Below, piece by piece: positions 8,701 to 15,441 of a stretch of 28,155 bases of DNA; positions within the stretch are counted from its first letter, which is position 1, and every line of letters starts with the position of its first letter. The notes under the pieces were generated by a model, which did not search any database, was not told the DNA's origin, and saw nothing but the letters and a program-made list of their open reading frames with translations. Source of the DNA: a virus; IMG/VR virus record IMGVR_UViG_3300043803_000684, positions 1 through 28,155 of that record. One strand, written 5' to 3'. A program made the translations under genes and the position numbers.

Positions 8701-9712
8701 ACTCACGAAACACATCGCTGTTAGCAGCTTCATTGGCGTGAGTAATGACTGTGCCAATGATGCTATCACCTTCTTCACGAGTGATAACGCCATCACGCAC
8801 ACGTTCATCTATGCGATTATTCAAGACTGTATATTGATTGAACAATCCATTCTCAACACCTTCAATCGCACCAGTCATAGGCTGCATACCGCTAGGCGTA
8901 CCGGGCTGTGTTAGTGCAGATTGATTAGCAGCATCAAGCTGACGCTGTGTAAAGCGTTGTTGATACCTAGCAGCAGCACCAACACTGAGAACAGCTAATC
9001 CACCCACAACCCATGGCAACACATCTTGCGCAGTCTCATACCATGACCTTTGCCCAGGCGGCACAATGTCATTGAATGGGTCAGCAGGTGGTGCTGGTAT
9101 TACAGCAGATGTAGTACGTGGCGGATTGATGCGCGCAAGTCGCGCTTCATCAGCGGCATCAGCTAATTGCTCTGCGCCGTATGACAAGCCTGCACCAGCC
9201 GCAGCGTTTAATGCAATGTTACCAGCATTGTATGGTGCCGAACCAGGCAGCGCAATCTCACCTACACGAACCGCACCGCCAATCGTACTAGCTACACCAG
9301 GAGTTTGCTGTAATCTTGTTGGCAACATACGCACGATGCGATTAGCAGTGCTTGCAGTAGTAGCTACAGGACCACCAAGGGGAATCAATGCTGGTCCAGC
9401 AGTTTGCACTAACGCACGTACTGGATCATCCTTAAACTCAGCACGAGGCATGATGTTTCTGTCTAAGAATGCATTAGCATCACGACTCCAATTAGTGAGT
9501 CCCTGACTGCCACTTAAATAACCAGCAAGGCCAGCAATATCTGGCACAGCACCAGTAAAGCCACGTGCAATATCCATTGCAAGGCTAACACCAGGAATGT
9601 TGCGAATGATGCCACCATTAGCTGCACGACGCGGTGACTGTACAATGTCAGCAAATGGATCAGCAGCTTGCGGTGCAGCTACAATGTCAGCAAAGGGATC
9701 AGTACCACTCAT
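5708..9712 (-). CDS. Giant internal virion / DNA-ejection-type protein (1334 aa)
   Basis: A 1334-aa protein at the end of the late operon. By size and place it corresponds to T7 gp16, the ejection protein that crosses the host envelope, but I see no clear lysozyme or transglycosylase motif. Visible parts: DPFADIV at 5-11 and 18-24 and DPFNDIV at 210-216; a hydrophobic helix at ~231-247 (LPWVVGGLAVLSVG); a long helical, Ala/Arg-rich middle; more hydrophobic stretches (for example GNIMVQGAHQPVKAF to AMFATMLGTAML); and a coiled-coil C-terminus (QFNSQISKLQQQRKDKLEEL). The second half resembles the LPD38-type region of phage polyvalent proteins, which is a weak recollection. ATG at 9712 overlaps the upstream TGA (ATGA). 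The likely role is a virion protein injected with DNA; membrane insertion is inferred. Confidence 0.7.
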   Translation of the reverse strand: MSGTDPFADIVAAPQAADPFADIVQSPRRAANGGIIRNIPGVSLAMDIARGFTGAVPDIAGLAGYLSGSQGLTNWSRDANAFLDRNIMPRAEFKDDPVRALVQTAGPALIPLGGPVATTASTANRIVRMLPTRLQQTPGVASTIGGAVRVGEIALPGSAPYNAGNIALNAAAGAGLSYGAEQLADAADEARLARINPPRTTSAVIPAPPADPFNDIVPPGQRSWYETAQDVLPWVVGGLAVLSVGAAARYQQRFTQRQLDAANQSALTQPGTPSGMQPMTGAIEGVENGLFNQYTVLNNRIDERVRDGVITREEGDSIIGTVITHANEAANSDVFREFWDTGLFPGGSKTEAPREVAYRASLLRGKNVDQVTRRDDFTRFNDMLAAMDELDLRRANVNRTKTVRDPVTGHYKQVPDPAWRTDPLTGKQVQGEARRSALSDIDDATLKQRVAEGMRSPEVVKIVDDYRKINNALLDYGQRRGIWSLKEVNDMRTMNPNYMHRMIADLVLERNQRAGLSPIVSAVETNSPLTSRNRAENAGPDRYQDAMMNMQDGIGQTLDFIRRNEALKAVANNLSSTFPSGSAKPVTGIGRVLVDRPGVKTDPAYIAVPFRDHNGTRFLLELDPTISQGLLPYPRAFVPIANAARMLEQKMTTGPIGFLLGNLQAPASMAMGAVAALISAPSNMRIGILDKWIQNSTGISPRKLGIVDPTFFAQVLAAPLRDLWDLRGQVIGNALQRSLDKNGFIANQLGPVRAQAMADAFKRSYEASDLHRMKSEGLIAQGLSYAMEGQGLTGFAAQMRNLAQNNPEYAKVMNYGGFAPDISKIRSLEQFREYAAVQGARITPVTARRIWQGYSKFLDLVANAPQSAMYRANKGRNERGVIGYARSVTGDPSQYGNYRIVQGILSMVPYGNIMVQGAHQPVKAFKREPASMAVRTAMFATMLGTAMLQSAVDSDERAIAEGKPPKSVAHLLTRDGRDAAGAFRFYWNSDDPESSIRIPIEQAFAPFFSAVLGSIQAGFDVDNPDFFTERYAPLRDSLHRLIEDGNDQRMRASIGLAGADVPMLGAVDAASRILTGSTVQDAMSFATGPRIAPDRSAKALDRMMMNNDVSDRYTATVLQTAMGYGGESLLDLWRTFGIVQRTEGTGAAAKATLGQYGANITGGARIVGPAMFGQERRMRSNDVVGETILAMEQKLDTITRNLGQIRGGEGTIGPSTRLREPEFGGGRAGVPEDMRPVLLQLAQFNSQISKLQQQRKDKLEELRTLNSSPILRADPGQLRTRTNQTAQEVREINAQIYQAMLSVEADISDDTGRRVRIADIDPMKGLDQFPRLHR
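5730..5753. other. Hairpin at the convergent gene junction
   Basis: A perfect 8-bp inverted repeat (TGATCCAA and TTGGATCA, 8-base loop) lies 19 bases past the + operon stop and inside the last codons of the - strand giant gene. Neither strand has a T-run after it, so it is not a classical intrinsic terminator. It may slow or process transcripts where the two operons collide, or be chance. Confidence 0.35.
9641..9702 (-). repeat. Tandem DPFADIV-coding repeat
   Basis: Two 23-base copies (9641-9663 and 9680-9702) differ at one base and encode DPFADIV twice, 13 residues apart, at the N-terminus of the giant protein. A third, diverged copy at 9063-9084 encodes DPFNDIV. The spacer encodes an Ala/Pro-rich linker, which suggests a short linear binding motif on a flexible tail. 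Confidence 0.75.
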
Positions 9713-9720
9713 TGCATTGT
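9704..9720 (-). repeat. 17-bp gene-junction repeat, copy 1
   Basis: The sequence ACAATGCAATGAGTGGT (- strand) spans the stop of the 308-aa gene (ends Thr-Met-Gln) and the start of the giant gene (Met-Ser-Gly). An identical 17-mer spans the portal/scaffold junction at 21062-21078. Confidence 0.7.
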
Positions 9721-10635
9721 ATCCGGGTCAATGCCATTGCTGCGCAGTCGTTGGCGAATTGCTTCACGTTGTTGTGGTGTAGTGCTAGGATTAGCAAGGT
9801 GCCTACGTGCTGACTCAATCATAGCTGCACGAGGATCATTGCCTTCTTCTGTCGCAAGTGTGGTACGTTCAGGTTGTGTCGGTTGTGCAGCATTACCTTG
9901 TGGTGATGCATTACCACCCCGGCCAGACCTACGTGCTTCAAGTCCAGTTATGATTTCATTAGTGCGTTGTCTTGCAGTAGCAAGCGCCGCATCACGCTCT
10001 CGAATGATTGCTTCTCGCCGTGCTTGATTAAACTCAGTTTGCAATCTGCGAGTAGCATCGCCCATAATAGTCGCTTCTTGGCGTGTTAGGTTAGACCTTG
10101 CCGCAGTAATGCTTCTATCAATCAATGCATTGTCACGTTGTTCAATGTTTGCTGCCGTATTAGGATTGACTTCGGTATTATTGCCTTCTGGACGCAACGA
10201 ATACCTACGACCAGCAGCAGCAACATTTTCACGCAACAAGCTGCGATACATTTCACGCGCATTAGGATCAAGCAGACCTTCTAATTCAGGCGCATTTAGT
10301 GCAGACAATCCAGCAGGATTATTGATGCCAGCAGTCAGCAATGCTTGTCTATTACGTGTTGCTTGATCCTCTAATGCACGGCGACGATCTTCTTCACGCA
10401 TGTCAGCAAGTGTTTGGTTATGCTGCTCTGTGGCAAGTGTGTAATCACGCTTCGCATCCAATGCTTTTTGCTCAGCAAGAAAGCGATGACCAATCATTTG
10501 ACTGGCCCCAGGCTGTGACATAGCCTGCGTTAGTGCTTGCTCACCAGCCATTGCATTGCGCAATTCATCACCACCTGGTGCACTAAGCCTGCCAAGTCGT
10601 GTCGGCCTTACAACGGTTAAACTATAACGTGCCAT
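9709..10635 (-). CDS. Putative internal virion protein, helical (308 aa)
   Basis: I do not recognise the family. The protein is rich in Ala, Arg, Gln and Glu and almost wholly helical, with long coiled-coil-prone stretches (KALDAKRDYTLATEQHNQTL, QTEFNQARREAIIRERDAAL). A low-complexity Gly/Asn/Gln/Pro linker follows at about residues 240-265, and a short C-terminal helical module (TPQQREAIRQRLRSNGIDPD). No membrane segment or enzyme motif is seen. It lies between two similar helical proteins and the giant protein, the place of T7 gp14/gp15-type inner-core proteins, so a role in the ejected core is the best guess. Its stop overlaps the start of the giant gene by four bases (ATGA), implying coupled and probably matched expression. 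Confidence 0.65.
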   Translation of the reverse strand: MARYSLTVVRPTRLGRLSAPGGDELRNAMAGEQALTQAMSQPGASQMIGHRFLAEQKALDAKRDYTLATEQHNQTLADMREEDRRRALEDQATRNRQALLTAGINNPAGLSALNAPELEGLLDPNAREMYRSLLRENVAAAGRRYSLRPEGNNTEVNPNTAANIEQRDNALIDRSITAARSNLTRQEATIMGDATRRLQTEFNQARREAIIRERDAALATARQRTNEIITGLEARRSGRGGNASPQGNAAQPTQPERTTLATEEGNDPRAAMIESARRHLANPSTTPQQREAIRQRLRSNGIDPDTMQ

Positions 10636-10645
10636 TGTGTGTGCC

Positions 10646-11659
10646 TCACATCATATAGTTATTAGACGCCCATGCCTCATTATATGATACTGGACGATTT
10701 ACATTACTGAATGTAAGCGATGCAGGATTGTTGTTATATGCGCCACGATTGCGCCAACCTTCGCGCTCTGCCATGCGGGTAAGCCCTTGCAGATACTGCC
10801 CAAGGCTATCTAGCGCAACTGGTGTACGATCCTCAGCATAGCGTACATTTGGTCCATCAAGTCCCATAGCACTACCTAATGCTTGCGGCGCCATATTAGC
10901 ACGGCTACGCAGTGTGCTATTAAGGCTTTCATCAAGTACAGTAGGTGTGAATGGTACACCATCTGGTGCAGATGCACGTGCAGCTAGTGCGCCATATTGA
11001 TTAAGGCGTGAATTAACACGCTGTCCTCGACGTGCTACATATTCGTTAGGCGCCTCTAAATCAGCTTCTGCAATCGCAGTGCGTGTGTCTGCGAGGCTAT
11101 TGCGGCCTAATTTAGCAAGTGCTTCTTGACCACCAGTACCGCTGCGAAGTGATACAAGACCGATACGCTTACGCATATCATCAGCACCACTAGTAGCTTT
11201 GGCTGCTCCTGCACGGATCAATGCTCCCCGTAAATCTTGCACACTCTGTGAGCCGGTTTTCATACCAGCAAGTATGCTATCAGCCATGTTACCTTCAGCC
11301 AATTGACGGCCAAAATTAGCTACACGCAGCATACGCGCACGTGGCATATCTTGCGTTAGACGCAGCCGCTGCTCTTGATCAGATGCAGCGATGGCAGCAC
11401 GTGTCGTTTCACTTGGACGTTCTACCCAACCAACGCCAGGTATATACTCAGTCACATCACCACGTGCATTGCGTGTGCCAGCACGTGCCATTTCTTCCTG
11501 CAACTGCGCAATTCTACGATTAGCATAGAATTGTCGCAACGCAAGATCATTCTGCGCGTTAGCCGCTTGCTGTGCTTGACTAGCATTAACTGCACCTAAG
11601 CCTACGCCTGCCGCACTAGCGCCAGCAGACACAAGCATTGCTAAAGTAAAGGGGTCCAT
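10646..11659 (-). CDS. Putative internal virion protein with N-terminal hydrophobic helix (337 aa)
   Basis: The N-terminus (LAMLVSAGASAAGVGLGAVN, residues 6-25) is a small-residue hydrophobic helix like those of podovirus ejection proteins such as T7 gp14, which insert into host membranes. A coiled coil follows (QAQQAANAQNDLALRQF to RRIAQLQEEMAR). The rest is Arg/Ala-rich with no enzyme motif. The C-terminus (YNNNPASLTFSNVNR) is polar and probably surface exposed. It sits in the four-gene block GNAT - 308 aa - 337 aa - 308 aa that precedes the giant protein. Ejection function is inferred from position and from the N-terminal helix; no family match is claimed. Confidence 0.65.
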   Translation of the reverse strand: MDPFTLAMLVSAGASAAGVGLGAVNASQAQQAANAQNDLALRQFYANRRIAQLQEEMARAGTRNARGDVTEYIPGVGWVERPSETTRAAIAASDQEQRLRLTQDMPRARMLRVANFGRQLAEGNMADSILAGMKTGSQSVQDLRGALIRAGAAKATSGADDMRKRIGLVSLRSGTGGQEALAKLGRNSLADTRTAIAEADLEAPNEYVARRGQRVNSRLNQYGALAARASAPDGVPFTPTVLDESLNSTLRSRANMAPQALGSAMGLDGPNVRYAEDRTPVALDSLGQYLQGLTRMAEREGWRNRGAYNNNPASLTFSNVNRPVSYNEAWASNNYMM

Positions 11660-11671
11660 GTCACATACCTA

Positions 11672-12598
11672 TCAGAATGTTCCACTGCCGCCAACGCCGC
11701 GTTCTGCATTGCGAACACGTTCACGTTCTTCCATAAATGCTGGCAATGAGTTAGGATTTACCGGCCCTTGCGCACTGCCGCCACGTGTCAGAATATCGCC
11801 AAGATCAAAGAATTGTTGACCAGCAAGCGCAGAATAAATATCACCTTCCAGTGAGTTACGCAATTGTCCGGTCAAGTCTGACAATTCTGTTTGATAGCCG
11901 CTTAGGTTGAAATCGCTGCCAAGCGTGTATCCACCTGCCGCTTCTCTTGCACGATCGCCTATATCGCCAACCTGGCTACGATAGCCCTGGATAATGCCGC
12001 CACCAAGATTGTTAGCTGTACTACGTGCCGCACGTTCCATTTCATCAAGCCGTGCTAGTGCAGCATCATAGCCTATTTGATCAAGGCTACCACGACTACG
12101 TGATAAATCGAGTGATTGCAGAGCCTCAGTGCGCTGATTACCAAGTATTGCGTCAATGTATGGATCATCAGCAGTATCTTGAAACAATCCACGCTCAAAG
12201 TTATCAACAAATGCACGATTAGTTTGTTGCGTGAAGTTTGCGCGCTGATCACGTTCAGCATTACTGATTGCATTGTCTAGTAGTGAGTTAGTAAAGTATT
12301 GTGATGGATTTGCATCAAGGCTTGGCGTCGCACGACGGCCATCAGCAATTGCATCATCAATGAGATAGTTGTATGTGGTGGGATCAAGTCCTCGTGCAGT
12401 TAGACGCTCTGCTGCATCAGTGCGATAAGCTGTTTCTGCTGTGCTAAGCGCAGTGTTAAACTCGTCACGACGCCTAGCAGTTTCTTGCTCTTGACGTTGA
12501 CGCTCTGCTTCACGATTTGCATCTTCACGTGCATACTGCTCACGTTGCAATTGCAGTGAATTATCAGGGGGTGGCCTATATCCGCCGCCAAAACTCAT
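11672..12598 (-). CDS. Putative internal virion protein, helical (308 aa)
   Basis: A polar, largely helical protein with an unusual start. A Gly/Pro-rich head (SFGGGYRPPPDN) is followed by a highly charged coiled coil (residues ~17-50, REQYAREDANREAERQRQEQ), and it ends in a Gly-rich tail (GVGGSGTF). The middle has a helical region and a Gly-rich turn (NNLGGGIIQGYRSQVGD). There are no cysteines, membrane helices or recognisable enzyme motif. ATG overlaps the GNAT stop (ATGA) and AAGGAG lies 9 bases upstream, so it is probably well translated. Phage head/ejection proteins often have this combination of flexible ends and charged coils. It is called an internal virion protein only by composition and place. 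Confidence 0.62.
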   Translation of the reverse strand: MSFGGGYRPPPDNSLQLQREQYAREDANREAERQRQEQETARRRDEFNTALSTAETAYRTDAAERLTARGLDPTTYNYLIDDAIADGRRATPSLDANPSQYFTNSLLDNAISNAERDQRANFTQQTNRAFVDNFERGLFQDTADDPYIDAILGNQRTEALQSLDLSRSRGSLDQIGYDAALARLDEMERAARSTANNLGGGIIQGYRSQVGDIGDRAREAAGGYTLGSDFNLSGYQTELSDLTGQLRNSLEGDIYSALAGQQFFDLGDILTRGGSAQGPVNPNSLPAFMEERERVRNAERGVGGSGTF

Positions 12599-13059
12599 GT
12601 CACTATCTCCTTGCGCATGAATACACCGAATGTCTGATAGCCGCGCTTACTATAAGCACGTGCCGCCTTAGTAACATCATGTGGAGCAGTTATACCAAGC
12701 ATAACTGCATCTGCACCAGCACTCTTTGCATAGCTTTCCGCAGCACGAAGCAGCGCAGCAAACGCTAAGGTGTGACGCATCTCTGGCATTATGTAAAATG
12801 CCAGGTCATGTACAAAGAAACCACCAGTAAATATGTATGGCATCTGTGTTAAGCATATAAAACCAACAATACCACGCTGATCATGCTCAGCAATGTAACC
12901 AATCAGCGTATTATTATCAATTCCTTCCAAAAACTCGTACACATTTTCACGCATGAACGGTTTATGCGTATATTTACTCTCACTATGCATCAATTCAGCT
13001 AGCATTAGTACCCGCGCATAGTCATTGTGATGCTTGTAAGTGCGGATACGTATCGTCAT
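12595..13059 (-). CDS. GNAT-fold acetyltransferase-like protein
   Basis: A 154-aa protein with the GNAT pattern: an N-terminal strand-helix (MTIRIRTYKHHNDYARVLML), a central beta meander (LIGYIAEHDQRGIVGFICLT), a strand plus helix in the acetyl-CoA motif A position (HDLAFYIMPEMRHTLAFAAL), and a final ordered pair (AYSKRGYQTFGVFMRKE). Motif A is degenerate: the usual R-x2-G-x-G/A is not clear (MPEMRHTLAF), so acetyl-CoA binding is uncertain. Phage GNAT-like proteins occur just before inner-core genes, as with gene 13 of T7-like phages, so it may be an assembly or virion protein rather than an enzyme. It is the first gene behind the consensus promoter at 13086-13113, with a predicted leader of only ~20 bases and a weak ribosome site. 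Confidence 0.75.
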   Translation of the reverse strand: MTIRIRTYKHHNDYARVLMLAELMHSESKYTHKPFMRENVYEFLEGIDNNTLIGYIAEHDQRGIVGFICLTQMPYIFTGGFFVHDLAFYIMPEMRHTLAFAALLRAAESYAKSAGADAVMLGITAPHDVTKAARAYSKRGYQTFGVFMRKEIVT

Positions 13060-13065
13060 GCTGCC

Positions 13066-13117
13066 TGTCCAAGCCCTTTTGGGCTATTATAGCCCCAAAT
13101 CGGCACTTGTCAAGCCC
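13066..13117. promoter_or_regulatory. Palindrome and direct repeats around the promoter (candidate operator)
   Basis: The -10 box is enclosed in a perfect palindrome, GGGCTATTATAGCCC (13081-13095). A second, mutually exclusive hairpin AGCCC-TTTT-GGGCT spans 13072-13085. Direct repeats TGTCCAAGCCC (13066-13076) and TGTCAAGCCC (13108-13117) flank the promoter about 42 bp apart, near four helical turns. This fits a regulator site, but no regulator gene is in view. No U-run follows on either strand, so it is not a terminator. Confidence 0.5.
13086..13113 (-). promoter_or_regulatory. Consensus sigma-70 promoter before the ejection-protein block
   Basis: On the - strand, TTGACA (13108-13113) and TATAAT (13086-13091) are both perfect and are separated by 16 bases. 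The predicted start is an A near 13079, giving a leader of about 20 bases to the ATG at 13059. It lies in the only 63-bp gap of this part of the operon, so it can drive the GNAT gene and the four genes after it using host RNA polymerase. Confidence 0.8.
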
Positions 13118-13122
13118 ATTTC

Positions 13123-13401
13123 TCACAATTCATCATCATTATTTTTGCTGAACCTATTACCGAGCAGTGTATTTGAGTTACGATACAGTATTGAGTCTGT
13201 CAAACGCTCTACTGCTTTAGTTACCGCAGCTACCGCGGTCAGCATTTCATTGTTTAATTCAAGCAATTGTGCATCTTTTCTATCTAAGCGCCGCAGCAAT
13301 GATTGCAGCACATGCCAGCAGGCAATATAGCCCGCTAACATGATCGCAATGATTACTGGACTACTCTCAGCAACACGATTTATGAATGTGAGGTTGTCCA
13401 C
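13123..13401 (-). CDS. Small membrane protein with coiled coil (holin or spanin candidate)
   Basis: A 92-aa protein with a GTG start. Residues ~15-37 are one membrane helix (SPVIIAIMLAGYIACWHVLQ), then comes a basic stop (RRLDRKDA) and a coiled-coil stretch (LLELNNEMLTAVAAVTKAV), and a polar acidic end (KNNDDEL). GTG at 13401 is chosen over the upstream ATG at 13431 because AAGGAG at 13410-13415 is 8 bases away and the start then falls 1 base after the tailspike stop instead of overlapping it. One N-terminal helix plus a coil fits an i-spanin or a BhlA/T7 gp17.5-like holin. The true endolysin/holin pair is elsewhere (24959-25528), so its role is unclear. It is the last gene before the internal promoter. 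Confidence 0.65.
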   Translation of the reverse strand: MDNLTFINRVAESSPVIIAIMLAGYIACWHVLQSLLRRLDRKDAQLLELNNEMLTAVAAVTKAVERLTDSILYRNSNTLLGNRFSKNNDDEL

Positions 13402-13402
13402 G

Positions 13403-15439
13403 CTATGCACTCCTTCTTGTCCAACGCACATACAAATTACCTGCCGCAGAATTGATTGTCCCTGCGCTTATGTTTTGTTGCACAACTGCTAGTGTGTTAG
13501 CTGAGCCTGTCCCCATGCCAGCTAGAGCATGAAGTATTAGTCCACCATTATGAAATCCAGTACCAGGATCATACGATACCTGCACCTGATCACCTTGACG
13601 CATCCCTGCTACAGTGTGTGTAACAACACTATAACTACTTGGTCCTTGTGATATGCCACTAGGATAGTTAATCAGAAACTCTTTTACACGTGATCCCCAC
13701 TTATATTGCCCACCAAACAGTACACGAGGCGTTTGCGCACGTGCAGGCACATACAGGCGTAACGCTTTAAGCCTGCCAGTGATCGGAGAAGCGCCTTCAC
13801 CAAGCACACCAATGAATGCAAACTGTGCACTAGGATGTAATGTAATACGCTGATGCTCATAATAGCGCTGTGCTGTTTCATTGGTTACTGGCGTTGTAGC
13901 ATCAAAGTTAGTGCCCGCCGCCCACCAGCGCGCTGTTGCATTGTACACACAACTCATGCCAGCAAAGCGCACAGGCACTAGGCTACCTAATTCATTCTGT
14001 GATCCATCCCACTGTGCGACAACCATCTGCATATTGCTGCCACCAACTGCTAAAGAGAACTCTTTGCAGGATGAACAGTCAACAATGAAGCCTAATGCAT
14101 ATGCACCATTAACACCAACATCATTAGTGGTTAATTCAAATGCATCACGTCCACCAGTCAGCACCATAGCATCTAGTGTAGCACCAGCAGCAGTACCAAA
14201 TAGAATGGCTAACTTTTCAAAGGCTTTGCCACCAACTTCAATTTCTTCATCGAAGTATGCAGCTTCACGCACAGATGGAACATCAGCAACAAGACGTTGT
14301 GTTTCTTCAACACCACCCATTTGATGCATGACACGTACAGTACCGCCAGCACGTGTTACTGCTGCATCATAGTCAACGCTCAGATTGTAACCCCATGATC
14401 CAACATATGCAACATCATAGAAGCAGTCTTGTGCATTAGCCATGTGACGTGCTGTGAAGTTTGTGCAGGCTTCCATGCGCATGTCATGCGCAACAATGCC
14501 ACGACCAGCTACTTCAACAAGGAACGGAATAGCATCACGATAGTTACTGCCATCGCTATTACGGCGCTGCAATTCAAACGATGGCGCGTAAAATACATGC
14601 TGATTATGCAAGTCATAGCTTAGAATATCTGCACGTGATAGCCGCACACCAAAGCGTGATAGCGACACATTAGTGCTGCTACTATTTGCAAAGTGACCGC
14701 CGAAGTAACGATTAGCATTATTCCACGAGCCTTCGCCATCAGTGCGAATGTCTATACCATAACGACAATCAACAATCTGACCAATGAACAGCAAGTTATC
14801 TTCAAAGCCGTGTGCTAAGCCAGAAGTAGTGCCAGCAGCAGCACCTAGTGTACGCAAGCCAATAGTAAAACCTTTGATGCGACGAATGTTTATGTAACAG
14901 TTATCACAGTTACGTGCCAACACACCAATGTCAGACTCGCTACTCCAATCAGTTGTTGCATTGTTCTCGATGTGGATACCGTCAAACCACTTATACTGCA
15001 CACGTGATGTGTTATTAGCGCTGCCAATGGTCAAGGCAACACCTGTACCATAATACACAATCTTTCCGCGCATGATTAAGCCCGCAGCGGCAGCAGGTAG
15101 CGTCAATGGTGAATTGACACGATACACGCCATCAGGTATAATAGCCAACTTTCCCTGCGATGCAGCAGCATTGAACAGATTTTGCAAATCAGCTTGCGCA
15201 TCAGTAACGCCAGTGAAGTCTGCTCCAAAGTCACCAGCATACAAGCCTAACTCAGCCATCTTGTTAGACCATGAACGCTGCTCAGCGCCTGTACCTACTT
15301 GCGTAAAGTACACTCCAATGGTGCCAATGTTCGCTTGCAGCGCACTGATTTCATTCTTCGCAAACTCTAGCTGCGCTTTCAGACCAGACTTAGAAACTGG
15401 CGCTGTAGTAATGAAATCAGGATTGATGTTACTTACCAT
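13403..15439 (-). CDS. Tailspike, pectate-lyase-like beta-helix
   Basis: A 678-aa receptor-binding protein. The N-terminal ~40 residues (SKSGLKAQLEFAKNEISALQ) form a helical anchor of the type that fixes spikes to the tail. Residues 69-105 (DFGADFTGVTDAQADLQNLF, then IPDGVYRV) are the classic entry to a pectate-lyase-fold right-handed beta-helix. Long stretches of short strands follow (IHIENN, NCYINIRRIKGF, GIDIRTDGEG, GIVAHDMRMEACTNF). The C-terminal ~250 residues are beta-rich and probably form a trimer or carbohydrate-binding part. Many such spikes degrade capsule or O-antigen; no catalytic set can be assigned here. AGGAG 6 bases upstream supports the ATG. The gene sits directly after the tail nozzle gene, as expected for the distal tail part. 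Confidence 0.85.
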   Translation of the reverse strand: MVSNINPDFITTAPVSKSGLKAQLEFAKNEISALQANIGTIGVYFTQVGTGAEQRSWSNKMAELGLYAGDFGADFTGVTDAQADLQNLFNAAASQGKLAIIPDGVYRVNSPLTLPAAAAGLIMRGKIVYYGTGVALTIGSANNTSRVQYKWFDGIHIENNATTDWSSESDIGVLARNCDNCYINIRRIKGFTIGLRTLGAAAGTTSGLAHGFEDNLLFIGQIVDCRYGIDIRTDGEGSWNNANRYFGGHFANSSSTNVSLSRFGVRLSRADILSYDLHNQHVFYAPSFELQRRNSDGSNYRDAIPFLVEVAGRGIVAHDMRMEACTNFTARHMANAQDCFYDVAYVGSWGYNLSVDYDAAVTRAGGTVRVMHQMGGVEETQRLVADVPSVREAAYFDEEIEVGGKAFEKLAILFGTAAGATLDAMVLTGGRDAFELTTNDVGVNGAYALGFIVDCSSCKEFSLAVGGSNMQMVVAQWDGSQNELGSLVPVRFAGMSCVYNATARWWAAGTNFDATTPVTNETAQRYYEHQRITLHPSAQFAFIGVLGEGASPITGRLKALRLYVPARAQTPRVLFGGQYKWGSRVKEFLINYPSGISQGPSSYSVVTHTVAGMRQGDQVQVSYDPGTGFHNGGLILHALAGMGTGSANTLAVVQQNISAGTINSAAGNLYVRWTRRSA
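13410..13415 (-). promoter_or_regulatory. Ribosome binding site that sets a GTG start
   Basis: AAGGAG (- strand) lies within the last codons of the tailspike gene, 8 bases before the GTG at 13401. It decides the start of the small membrane protein. Confidence 0.7.
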
Positions 15440-15441
15440 TG

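Noticed and set aside
13072-13095. Intrinsic terminator at the GGGCT/AGCCC hairpins
   Set aside because: Hairpins form but neither strand has a T-run after the stem. The same bases make up a perfect -10 box, which is a better reading.
13881-14324. 147-aa + strand frame opposite the tailspike
   Set aside because: It is an antisense shadow of a well-supported gene, with unusual composition and no ribosome site or neighbours in that direction.
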